A stretch of 9,992 nucleotides of DNA, taken from Hydrogenophaga sp. (GTDB lineage Bacteria; Pseudomonadota; Gammaproteobacteria; Burkholderiales; Burkholderiaceae_C). Of this stretch, positions 1 to 6,218 are shown piece by piece. Location of the stretch: positions 1 through 9,992 of the forward strand of contig JAJNQE010000167.1 in assembly GCA_021154985.1 (NCBI GenBank), in the 5' to 3' direction. The notes beneath the pieces were generated by a model. That model was not told the DNA's origin. It ran no database searches and worked only from the letters and a program-made list of their open reading frames with translations. Position 1 is the stretch's first letter. Each line of letters starts with the position of its first letter. The position numbers were made by a program, and so were the translations under genes.

Positions 1-695
1 TCAAGTACAACCTGACGCCGAGCCTGGCGCTCGACGGCACGGTCAACACCGACTTCGCGCAGGTCGAGGTCGACGACCAGCAGGTGAACCTCGACCGCTT
101 CAACCTGTTCTTCCCCGAGAAGCGGCCGTTCTTCCTCGAGAACGCCGGCTTCTTCTCGGTCGGCAACCCCGGCGAAGTCGACCTGTTCTTCAGCCGCCGC
201 ATCGGTCTGGGCGCGTCCGGCGAGGCGATTCCGATCATCGCCGGCGCGCGCGTCTCGGGCAAGGCCGGCCGCTACAACGTCGGCCTGCTCAACATGCAGA
301 CCAACGACCTCGACAACGTGCTGCCGAGCAACAACTTCGCCGTGGCCCGCATCAGCCGCGACCTGCCCAACGCGCGTTGTTACTTGCCGGCCGACACGCT
401 CAAGCGCCATGGTTTGCAGGTGGCCGACTTTGAATCCCCCCTGCTGGAAGCCACCGCCACCCGGCGCGCCGTGGTGGCCGAGCTCTGCGCCTACGCGCGA
501 GGCCTTATGTTGCTGGGTGCGCCCCTGGCGCGGCGGGTGCCCGGGCGCGCCGGCTGGGAACTGCGGCTGGTGGTGCAAGGCGGCTTGCGCATCCTGGAGC
601 TCATCGAAGAACAGGGCCACCGCAGCTGGCAGACGCGGGTGCAACTGCAACGTGCCGACGCGCCCCGGCTGTTGTGGCGTGCGCTTTGGATGTGA
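1..695 (+). CDS. Chimeric frame: DUF5916-type segment fused to HpnC-like C-terminus (5' partial)
   Basis: The frame is open from the left edge (first full codon at 3) to TGA 693-695. Residues encoded to about 371 read as the core of the DUF5916 family (proteins with an N-terminal CBM9-like domain): VNTDFAQVEVDDQQVNLDRF, then FFPEKRPFFLENAGFF, then FFSRRIGLG and IAGARVSGKAGRYNVGLLN. These are the conserved blocks of that family, whose C-terminal part is predicted to be an outer-membrane-type beta structure of unknown function. After RDLPN the sequence switches abruptly to RCYLPADTLKRHGLQ, which belongs to squalene/phytoene synthases. No natural architecture I know joins these two. The frame is kept across the junction, which can happen by chance one time in three. 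I therefore read this as a recombination product or an assembly chimera rather than a designed fusion. The family assignments are fairly secure; whether the fused gene is real is doubtful. Confidence 0.6.
   Translation, partial: KYNLTPSLALDGTVNTDFAQVEVDDQQVNLDRFNLFFPEKRPFFLENAGFFSVGNPGEVDLFFSRRIGLGASGEAIPIIAGARVSGKAGRYNVGLLNMQTNDLDNVLPSNNFAVARISRDLPNARCYLPADTLKRHGLQVADFESPLLEATATRRAVVAELCAYARGLMLLGAPLARRVPGRAGWELRLVVQGGLRILELIEEQGHRSWQTRVQLQRADAPRLLWRALWM
372..695 (+). pseudogene. hpnC: C-terminal fragment of HpnC-like squalene synthase
   Basis: About 107 residues match the C-terminal third of the head-to-head prenyl synthase family in its HpnC branch, which takes part in making squalene for hopanoids. 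Visible landmarks are RCYLPADTLKRHGL, the helix with AVVAELCAYARGLMLLGAPL, and the block WELRLVVQGGLRILELIE. The terminus LLWRALWM is typical of HpnC rather than of CrtB phytoene synthase. The substrate-binding DxxxD motifs and everything N-terminal are absent, because the upstream part is replaced by DUF5916-like sequence. The fragment alone cannot be an active enzyme. It lies 129 bases before bchI on the same strand. CrtB was considered, since crt genes often sit next to bchI, but the GGLRIL block favours HpnC. Confidence 0.6.
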
Positions 696-767
696 GGCGC
701 GAGCTCATCGCATCGCGCAGGTGACACATGAGGCACAAGAGTCGCTGAAAAGCCACTGAATGCCGCG

Positions 768-790
768 CACCCCGTGGAAGCTCCGGGGTG
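768..790 (+). other. GC-rich hairpin in hpnC-bchI gap
   Basis: Arms CACCCCG (768-774) and CGGGGTG (784-790) pair perfectly over 7 bp around a 9-base loop. No T-run follows, so this is not a convincing intrinsic terminator. It lies just upstream of the hairpin that covers the bchI start and may form a tandem stem-loop leader with it. The structure is seen in the sequence; any role is inference. Confidence 0.4.
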
Positions 791-798
791 AGGCCCAC

Positions 799-837
799 AT
801 GCCCTGTGCCATACTGATTTCCCTATGGCACAGGCAT
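799..837 (+). promoter_or_regulatory. Hairpin enclosing the bchI start codon
   Basis: The left arm ATGCCCTGTGCCAT (799-812) and right arm ATGGCACAGGCAT (825-837) are reverse complements over 13 bp with one bulged C. The loop is the 12 bases at 813-824. The right arm begins exactly at the bchI ATG (825-827), so in mRNA the start codon and first four codons would be paired while the weak upstream ribosome-binding region sits in the loop. The spacing of the TGT and ACA ends (22 bases) does not fit the TGT-N12-ACA operator of PpsR/CrtJ. A DNA-level operator for another dimeric regulator remains possible. Function is inferred. Confidence 0.5.
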
Positions 838-1856
838 TCCCTTTCTCCGCGATAGTTGGTCAAGACGAGATGAAAACGGCGATCCTGATCGCCGCCATCG
901 ACCCCTCCATCGGTGGTGTTCTGGTCCTCGGTGACCGGGGCACCGGCAAGTCCACTGCGGTGAGGGCCTTGGCCGCCCTGCTGCCGAAAATGCGGGCCGT
1001 GAACGGCTGCCGCTACAGCTGCGACCCGGCCGACCCCGCCAGCCGCTGCGCCGATTGCGCCACCCTGCGCGCACCCGACCAGCCGCCCCCCAAAACCCAC
1101 CTGATCCCCGTGCCCGTGGTCGACCTGCCGCTGGGCGCCACCGAAGACCGCGTGGTCGGTGCGCTCGATCTGGAGCGTGCTCTCTCGCAAGGTGTGAAGG
1201 CCTTCGAGCCCGGCCTGCTGGCCCAAGCCAACCGCGGGTTTCTCTACATCGACGAAGTCAACCTGCTCGAAGACCACCTGGTCGATCTGCTGATCGACGT
1301 GGCCGCTTCGGGCGAGAACGTGGTGGAGCGCGAAGGCCTCTCGGTCCGCCACCCCGCGCGCTTTGTGCTGGTGGGCAGCGGCAACCCCGAGGAAGGCGAG
1401 TTGCGTCCGCAACTGCTCGACCGTTTTGGTTTGTCGGTGGAAGTGAAAACCCCCGAGCTGCTGCAGGAGCGCGTGGAGGTGGTGCGCCGGCGCGATGCGT
1501 TCGAGCAAGACCGCGAAGCCTTCATTGAGCAATGGCACAAGGAAGACGAGCGCATCCGCCGCAGAATAGTGACCGCGCGCAAGCGCCTGCACGCGGTGGA
1601 GATCACCGACGCTGCGCGCCAGCGGGCCGCCGCCCTGTGCATGGCCCTGGGCACCGACGGATTGAGAGGCGACCTCACGCTCATTCGCGCCGCGCGCGCC
1701 ATGGCCGCGCTGCAGGGCGACGCCGCCGTGACCGACGCGCACTTCAAACGCGTGGCCGGCCCTGCGCTGCGCCACCGCCTGCGCCGCAACCCGCTGGACA
1801 ACGCCGGCTCCACCGCGCGGGTGGACCGCGCCGTGGCCGAACTCATGGGCGCCTGA
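825..1856 (+). CDS. bchI: Magnesium chelatase ATPase subunit I
   Basis: BchI is the AAA+ motor of magnesium chelatase. With BchD and BchH it drives ATP-dependent insertion of Mg2+ into protoporphyrin IX, the first step committed to (bacterio)chlorophyll. The 343-residue product has the usual family length. It opens with FPFSAIVGQDEM, followed by Walker A GDRGTGKS (residues 36-43), Walker B FLYIDEVNLL (139-148), and the sensor-1/arginine-finger stretch VGSGNPEEGELRPQLLDRFG (183-202). Sensor 2 follows in GLRGDLTLIRAARA. The C-terminus LRRNPLDNAGSTARVDRAV is characteristic of BchI/ChlI. Four cysteines (C62, C66, C75, C78) lie in the loop after Walker A. ATG 825 is chosen because the conserved N-terminus starts a few residues later, and no clear Shine-Dalgarno precedes it. 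bchD follows after 24 bases, suggesting an operon. The identification is secure. Confidence 0.96.
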   Translation: MAQAFPFSAIVGQDEMKTAILIAAIDPSIGGVLVLGDRGTGKSTAVRALAALLPKMRAVNGCRYSCDPADPASRCADCATLRAPDQPPPKTHLIPVPVVDLPLGATEDRVVGALDLERALSQGVKAFEPGLLAQANRGFLYIDEVNLLEDHLVDLLIDVAASGENVVEREGLSVRHPARFVLVGSGNPEEGELRPQLLDRFGLSVEVKTPELLQERVEVVRRRDAFEQDREAFIEQWHKEDERIRRRIVTARKRLHAVEITDAARQRAAALCMALGTDGLRGDLTLIRAARAMAALQGDAAVTDAHFKRVAGPALRHRLRRNPLDNAGSTARVDRAVAELMGA

Positions 1857-1880
1857 GCGCCGGCCTCGGGCTCACCACCG

Positions 1881-3713
1881 ATGCTCGACAGCTTCACATC
1901 ACCGGTTCCGAACGCTGACGCCGCCCTGGTGGCCGCGCTGCTCGCAGTGGACCCGGCCGGCCTGGGCGGTGTGGCATTGCGGGCACCCGCCGGCCCCTTG
2001 CGCGATGCCTGGCTGGCGCTGCTGCGCCAATGCCTGCCCGCTGACCCCCCCATGCACCGCGTACCCCTGCACGCCACCGACGCTGCCTTGCTCGGCGGGC
2101 TCGATCTGGCCGCCACGCTGCACGCCGGCCGCCCAGTGGCCCAACAAGGCCTGCTCGCCCGCGCAGATGGCGGCGTGTTGCTGCTGGCAATGGCCGAGCG
2201 CGTGGGCGCCGGTGTGGCGTCTCAACTCGCAGCCGTGCTCGACACCCAGGTGGTGGCGCTGGAACGCGACGGCCTCACCCAGCGCCGTCCCGCCCGCGTG
2301 GCTCTGGTGGCGCTGGATGAAGGTGACAGCGAAGAAGAACAGATGCCCGCCACCCTGCTCGACCGGCTGGCGTTTCAGCTACCGCTGCAGGCAGCAGCAT
2401 CGGAAGACGACACACCGGTGGACTGGACACGCGCCGAGGTGGCCGAGGCCCGCGCGCGGCTGGCGCAGGTGGTGGTGCCCGAAGACATGGTGCAGGCCCT
2501 GTGCGCGGCCTCGCTGGTGTGGGGCGTGCACTCCATGCGCGCGCCCCTGCTTGCCCTGCGCGTGGCGCGCGCTGCGGCGGCGTTGTCGGGCATGGACGAG
2601 GTGGAAGAAGTGCACGCCTCGCTGGCCGCCCGGCTGGTGCTCGCGCCACGCGCCACGCGGGTGCCCGCGCCACCGGTTGAAGAAGCCGAGCAGCCAGACG
2701 ACACACCACCGCCTCCCGCCGAGGCGCAGGACGACCAGGACACGCCCGACGAAAAAGACGAAGCCCAGGACGCGGCGCAGAACCAAGACAACAACGACGA
2801 CGACCAGGAAGAAGCCCCCGGCGCGCTGGACGACCGGCTCATTGAAGCCGTGCGCGCCGCCATTCCGCCGGGCTTGCTCGCCGCGCTGCAAATGGGCCAG
2901 GCCCGCCAGGCGCGCGCCGCATCGGCAGGCCGTTCGGGCGCGCTCATGAAAAACCAGAACCGGGGCCGCCCGGTGGGCACACGCCGCGCTGAGCCGAAGT
3001 CGGGCGCGCGGCTGCACATTCTGGAAACGCTGCGCGCGGCAGCGCCCTGGCAGCGCCTGCGCCAGCAAAAAGCCAGTGGCCCCCAACGCATCCAGGTGCG
3101 GCGCGAGGACTTTCATGTGGTGCGCTTTCGCCAGCGCCGCCCCACCACCACCCTGTTTGTTGTGGACGCCTCGGGCTCCGCCGCGCTGCACCGCCTGGCC
3201 GAAGCCAAAGGCGCGGTCGAGCTGCTGCTGGCCGAGTGTTATGTGCGGCGCGACAAGGTGGCCGTGTTGGCGTTTCGCGGCGACGGCTGCGAACTGCTGC
3301 TGCCGCCCACCCGCTCGCTGGCGCGCGCCAAGCGCAGCCTGGCTGCCCTGCCCGGCGGCGGCGGCACGCCCCTGGCCGCCGGCATCGACGCCGCGCGCGA
3401 ACTCGCCGCACAAGTCGGCCGCTCGGGCGAAACCCCAGTGGTGGTGATGCTCACCGACGGCCGCGCCAACGTGGCGCGCGACGGTGGCCACGGCCGCGCC
3501 CGCGCCACCGAAGACGCCCTGCAAGCGGCAGACGCGTTTCGCCTCGCCGGCCTTTCGGCCCTGCTCATCGACACCTCGGCCCAACCCGGCGACGCGTCTC
3601 GCCAGATGGCCGAGCGCATGGGCGCCACCTGCGTGCCGCTGCCGCACGCGGGCGCCACCGGCTTGTCGCAAGCCGTGCGCCTGGCCACCGCGCCCGCCAC
3701 CGCGCGCGGCTGA
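1881..3713 (+). CDS. bchD: Magnesium chelatase subunit D
   Basis: BchD forms a double-ring complex with BchI and couples it to the porphyrin-binding BchH subunit. The 610 residues show the usual three-part layout. Residues 1 to about 250 are an AAA+-like domain without a recognisable Walker A (the P-loop position reads RAPAGPLRDAW), as in other BchD proteins, which do not hydrolyse ATP. Residues about 262-315 are a proline-rich then strongly acidic linker full of D, E, Q and N. A C-terminal von Willebrand A (integrin I) domain carries MIDAS elements DASGS (429-433), the GGGGTPL threonine (around 496) and LTDGRAN (524-530). Start ATG 1881 lies 24 bases after the bchI stop with no strong ribosome-binding site, so translation is probably coupled. 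bchO follows 10 bases after the stop. The identification is secure. Confidence 0.95.
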   Translation: MLDSFTSPVPNADAALVAALLAVDPAGLGGVALRAPAGPLRDAWLALLRQCLPADPPMHRVPLHATDAALLGGLDLAATLHAGRPVAQQGLLARADGGVLLLAMAERVGAGVASQLAAVLDTQVVALERDGLTQRRPARVALVALDEGDSEEEQMPATLLDRLAFQLPLQAAASEDDTPVDWTRAEVAEARARLAQVVVPEDMVQALCAASLVWGVHSMRAPLLALRVARAAAALSGMDEVEEVHASLAARLVLAPRATRVPAPPVEEAEQPDDTPPPPAEAQDDQDTPDEKDEAQDAAQNQDNNDDDQEEAPGALDDRLIEAVRAAIPPGLLAALQMGQARQARAASAGRSGALMKNQNRGRPVGTRRAEPKSGARLHILETLRAAAPWQRLRQQKASGPQRIQVRREDFHVVRFRQRRPTTTLFVVDASGSAALHRLAEAKGAVELLLAECYVRRDKVAVLAFRGDGCELLLPPTRSLARAKRSLAALPGGGGTPLAAGIDAARELAAQVGRSGETPVVVMLTDGRANVARDGGHGRARATEDALQAADAFRLAGLSALLIDTSAQPGDASRQMAERMGATCVPLPHAGATGLSQAVRLATAPATARG

Positions 3714-3723
3714 CACCCTTCAC

Positions 3724-4653
3724 ATGGCAGACCTCAACTGGGATGCCGACGGCCCGCGCTGGCCACTGCACGAGCACAGCCGCTTTGTGCAGTCGGGCGG
3801 GCTGCGCTGGCATGTGCAGTTGCTGCCCGGGCCCGCGTCAGCGCAGGGGGTAGATGCGCCCTGCATCTTGCTGCTGCACGGCACCGGCGCGTCCACCCAC
3901 TCGTGGCGCGACGTGGCGCCGCTGCTCGCCCAACGCGCCCAGGTGATCTCGCTGGATTTGCCCGGCCACGCCTTCACCGGCATGCCCCCCGGCGGCGTGG
4001 GCTCGCAGCAGCTCACCCTGCCCGGCATGGCGCGCGCGGTGCACGGCCTGCTGCAAACGCTGCAGCTCAGCCCCACGCTGGTGGTGGGCCACTCGGCCGG
4101 CGCAGCCATTGCCGTGCGCATGTGTCTGGACGGGCTCATCACCCCGCGCCGGATCATCGGCCTCAACGCCGCGCTGCTGCCCCTGGGCGGCCTGGCCGGC
4201 CGGCTGTTTTCACCCGCAGCCAAACTGCTGGCCGCCGCGCCGCTGGTGCCGCGCCTGTTTGCCTGGCACGCCACCGAGCCCGCCGTGTTGCAGCGCCTGT
4301 TGCACAGCACCGGCTCCACGCTGGACGCCACCGGCACCGCGCTCTACCAGCGCCTGGTGCGCAGCCCCGCCCACGCCGCCGGTGCCCTCGGCATGATGGC
4401 CAACTGGGACCTGCCCACCCTCTCGCGCCACCTGCCCCAACTCACCGTGCCGCTGGATTTGGTGGTGGGCACGCGGGACCGCACCGTGCCGCCTGAACAG
4501 GCGCAACGTGTGCTGGCACTGCTATCGACTGCGGCGCGTGGGGAGTTTGTGGAGTTGGAGGGGTTGGGGCATCTGGCGCATGAGGAGCGGCCGGAGCGGG
4601 TGGCGGGGTTGATTGCTCGATCTGCAAAAGAGCCGGACAAAGGCTTCTCGTGA
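3724..4653 (+). CDS. bchO: Alpha/beta hydrolase, putative Mg-chelatase accessory protein BchO
   Basis: BchO is an alpha/beta-hydrolase-fold protein encoded beside bchI-bchD in many purple bacteria. It is annotated as a magnesium chelatase accessory protein, but its reaction is not established. The 309 residues start with the typical W-(D)ADGPRWPLHEHSRFV block. They contain the oxyanion loop LLLHGTGASTHSWRD (from about 49), the nucleophile elbow GHSAG (122-126, Ser124), an acid in VVGTRDRTVPP (about D252) and a catalytic-type histidine in LGHLAHEE (H283), so the triad looks intact. ATG 3724 is chosen because it begins the conserved block; the frame upstream of it overlaps bchD and is a shadow. 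It is third in the bchI-bchD-bchO run, 10 bases after bchD. The final roughly 100 bases switch from C-ending to G-ending codons. Confidence 0.9.
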   Translation: MADLNWDADGPRWPLHEHSRFVQSGGLRWHVQLLPGPASAQGVDAPCILLLHGTGASTHSWRDVAPLLAQRAQVISLDLPGHAFTGMPPGGVGSQQLTLPGMARAVHGLLQTLQLSPTLVVGHSAGAAIAVRMCLDGLITPRRIIGLNAALLPLGGLAGRLFSPAAKLLAAAPLVPRLFAWHATEPAVLQRLLHSTGSTLDATGTALYQRLVRSPAHAAGALGMMANWDLPTLSRHLPQLTVPLDLVVGTRDRTVPPEQAQRVLALLSTAARGEFVELEGLGHLAHEERPERVAGLIARSAKEPDKGFS

Positions 4654-4897
4654 TCTAGCAGGTGACCACTTTGCAGCGATAGCTACCGCTCACCGCTGCA
4701 ACCTGAAATTTCAATCTTGACCGTATTGCGGTCGTTGCTAGTCGCAGTTGTCGAGGGCGCGCACTTTCGAGTCACCGTACGGCTCAAGCAAGCGCGCGAC
4801 GCCGGTAGGAATCGTCGCGGCCAGCAGCAGGGATCTTTAAGCTGTCGACTATGGAGAGCAATGATTAGCTTCGCTCAACCAGATCGATGAGGCGTAG
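4654..4897. other. Intergenic bchO-IS: clustered small hairpins, no gene seen
   Basis: I see no convincing reading frame here. Three small symmetric structures follow bchO: TTGCAGCG (4671-4678) with CGCTGCAA (4694-4701), the 10-bp palindrome TGAAATTTCA (4704-4713), and GACCG-5-CGGTC (4719-4733). None is followed by a T-run. The first could be a transcript-end structure for the bch operon, but this is weak. The rest, up to the IS end at 4898, is less GC-rich than the genes and carries no feature I recognise. Confidence 0.45.
4671..4701 (+). other. Possible 3'-end hairpin of bchO transcript
   Basis: A perfect 8-bp inverted repeat, TTGCAGCG and CGCTGCAA, with a 15-base loop starts 18 bases after the bchO stop. 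There is no poly-T tract, so it does not qualify as a classical intrinsic terminator. It might stabilise the transcript end. The structure is seen; the role is a guess. Confidence 0.3.
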
Positions 4898-4923
4898 TGA
4901 ACCGCCCCGGGATTTGAGGAGGC
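4898..4923 (+). repeat. IS left terminal inverted repeat
   Basis: It begins TGAACCGCCCCGGGATTTG and ends in GAGGAGGC-like sequence. It matches the reverse complement of 6193-6218 at 23 of 26 positions, including the first 14 without a break. The terminal 5'-TG is typical of IS3-family ends. Confidence 0.88.
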
Positions 4924-4947
4924 TCTTTTCTCTGAGAGGATTGAGCC

Positions 4948-5274
4948 ATGAGCAAGAAGTCGAACAAGTTCTCACCCGAGGTCCGCGAACGCGCTGTTCG
5001 CATGGTGCAGGAGCACCGAGGCGAGTACCCCTCGCTGTGGGCCGCCATTGAGTCCATCGCCCCCAAGATTGGATGCGTACCGCAGACCCTCAACGAATGG
5101 GTCAAACGCGATGAGATCGACACTGGCGCAAGGGCCGGCGTCACGACGACCGACCTGCAGCGCCTGAAGGACCTCGAGCGCGAGAACAAGGAGCTGCGCA
5201 AGGCCAACGAGATCCTCAAGCTGGCCAGCGCGTTTTTCGCCCAGGCGGAGCTCGACCGCCGTCTGAAGTCCTGA
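4948..5274 (+). CDS. IS3-family transposase OrfA (helix-turn-helix)
   Basis: OrfA is the DNA-binding part of an IS3-family transposase and recognises the terminal repeats. The 108 residues start FSPEVRERAVRMVQEHRGEY, the HTH_Tnp_1 signature. A recognition-helix region follows in IAPKIGCVPQTLNEWVKRDE. A leucine-zipper-like coiled coil, LQRLKDLERENKELRKANEILK, occupies about residues 68-90 and should mediate multimerisation. The ATG at 4948 is preceded by a good ribosome-binding site (AGAGGA, 4935-4940, 7-base spacing). The frame ends in SAFFAQAELDRRLKS, and the codons for FF lie in a run of five T, the probable slippage site for making the OrfAB fusion. It appears intact and encodes the first half of the active transposase. 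Confidence 0.93.
   Translation: MSKKSNKFSPEVRERAVRMVQEHRGEYPSLWAAIESIAPKIGCVPQTLNEWVKRDEIDTGARAGVTTTDLQRLKDLERENKELRKANEILKLASAFFAQAELDRRLKS
5232..5238 (+). promoter_or_regulatory. Probable -1 ribosomal frameshift site
   Basis: In the orfA frame the codons are GCG-TTT-TTC, giving the heptamer G-TTT-TTC. Slippage back by one base moves ribosomes from orfA into orfB, whose frame is open from here. Position and frame relation match the IS3-family pattern. A downstream stimulatory structure was not worked out. Confidence 0.5.
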
Positions 5275-6179
5275 ACGACTTCGTCGACCAGCATCGACAG
5301 GCCTACGGGGTCGAGTCGATCTGCAAAGTGCTGCAGATCGCCCCGTCAGGCTATTGGCGCCACGCCGCTCATCAACGCAACCCGGCCCTGCGATGTCAGC
5401 GCGCCCAACGTGAGGACACCTTGGTGCCGCACATCGAGCGCGTCTGGCACGCCAACATGCGGGTCTATGGTGCCGACAAGATCTGGAAACAGATGAACCG
5501 GGAGGGAGTTGTCATTGCCCGCTGCACGGTAGAGCGGTTGATGAAACGCCTGGGATTACAGGGTGTGCGCCGTGGCAAGGTGGCGCGCACCACCATCAGC
5601 GACATGAAGGCACAGTGCCCGCTGGATCGGGTCAACCGGCAATTCAAGGCCGAGCGGCCCAACCAGCTTTGGGTCTCGGACTTCACCTACGTTTCAACCT
5701 GGCAAGGCTGGCTGTACGTGGCCTTCGTGATCGACGTGTACGCCCGGCGCATTGTGGGTTGGCGGGTCAGCAGTTCCATGCACACAGACTTCGTTCTGGA
5801 TGCCTTGGAGCAGGCGCTGTATGCCCGGCAACCCGAGCGCGATGGCGCATTGATTCACCATTCCGACAGGGGGTCGCAGTACGTTTCTATCCGCTACAGC
5901 GAACGGCTCTCGGAAGCTGGCATTGAGCCCTCGGTGGGCAGCAAGGGCGACAGCTACGACAACGCATTGGCTGAAACGATCAACGGGCTGTACAAGGCCG
6001 AGGTAATCCACAGGCGGTCATGGCCCAACCGTGAATCGGTCGAGCTGGCAACCTTGGAATGGGTGTCCTGGTTCAACCATCACAGGCTGCTTGGACCCAT
6101 CGGGTACATACCGCCGGCAGAAGCTGAGGCAAACTACTACCGCCAACTCGCCAGTCAGACCGCCACGGTGGCAGCCTGA
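5232..6179 (+). CDS. IS3-family transposase OrfB (DDE integrase domain), made by -1 frameshift
   Basis: OrfB is the catalytic half of the transposase. In the -1 frame relative to orfA, the reading frame is open from the T-run at 5233-5237. It reads VFRPGGARPPSEVLNDFVDQ and continues without a stop to TGA 6177-6179. The N-terminal HTH_21 region (HQRNPALRC to ERLMKRLGLQGVRRG) precedes the rve/DDE core. Numbered from the first possible start in this frame (GTG 5328), the triad is D118 in VSDFTYV, D180 in HHSDRGSQY and E216 in DNALAETINGLYKAE, with 35 residues between the last two as expected. The C-terminal WFNHHRLLGPIGYIPPAEAE is also canonical. Translation could start independently at GTG 5328, but IS3 elements normally use slippage. 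The gene looks functional. Confidence 0.92.
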   Translation, partial: VFRPGGARPPSEVLNDFVDQHRQAYGVESICKVLQIAPSGYWRHAAHQRNPALRCQRAQREDTLVPHIERVWHANMRVYGADKIWKQMNREGVVIARCTVERLMKRLGLQGVRRGKVARTTISDMKAQCPLDRVNRQFKAERPNQLWVSDFTYVSTWQGWLYVAFVIDVYARRIVGWRVSSSMHTDFVLDALEQALYARQPERDGALIHHSDRGSQYVSIRYSERLSEAGIEPSVGSKGDSYDNALAETINGLYKAEVIHRRSWPNRESVELATLEWVSWFNHHRLLGPIGYIPPAEAEANYYRQLASQTATVAA

Positions 6180-6192
6180 CTTAAACCAACCG

Positions 6193-6218
6193 GCCTCCAC
6201 GAAACCCGGGGCGGTTCA
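6193..6218 (-). repeat. IS right terminal inverted repeat
   Basis: Read on the minus strand it begins TGAACCGCCCCGGGTTTCG and pairs with the left end. It lies 13 bases after the orfB stop, the usual tight packing of an IS3-family right end. Confidence 0.88.

Larger units (their letters stand above)
4898..6218 (+). mobile_element. IS3-family insertion sequence, complete (1321 bp)
   Basis: The element is bounded by imperfect 26-bp inverted repeats that begin TGAACCGCCCCGGG, with 23 of 26 positions matching. Between them lie orfA and orfB in the standard IS3-family two-frame arrangement, both apparently intact. The terminal sequence TGAACCGCCCCGG and the protein style resemble the IS51 group; that group assignment is from memory. 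The 3-4 bases flanking the ends (TAG on the left, ATC on the right) do not form a target-site duplication, although IS3 elements normally make one of 3-4 bp. This suggests that a rearrangement followed insertion. The element separates the bch genes from everything to the right. Confidence 0.92.

Noticed and set aside
696..824. PpsR/CrtJ operator (TGT-N12-ACA) upstream of bchI
   Set aside because: I looked for the exact spacing and found none. The TGT and ACA in the bchI hairpin are 22 bases apart.
705..1775. 356-codon minus-strand frame opposite bchI
   Set aside because: It is antisense to a clearly conserved bchI, is rich in H/G/Q/R as expected from reading GC-rich codons backwards, and has no recognisable domain.
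2379..3716. 445-codon minus-strand frame opposite bchD
   Set aside because: It is a shadow of a well-conserved bchD, with low-complexity valine runs opposite the acidic linker and no domain.
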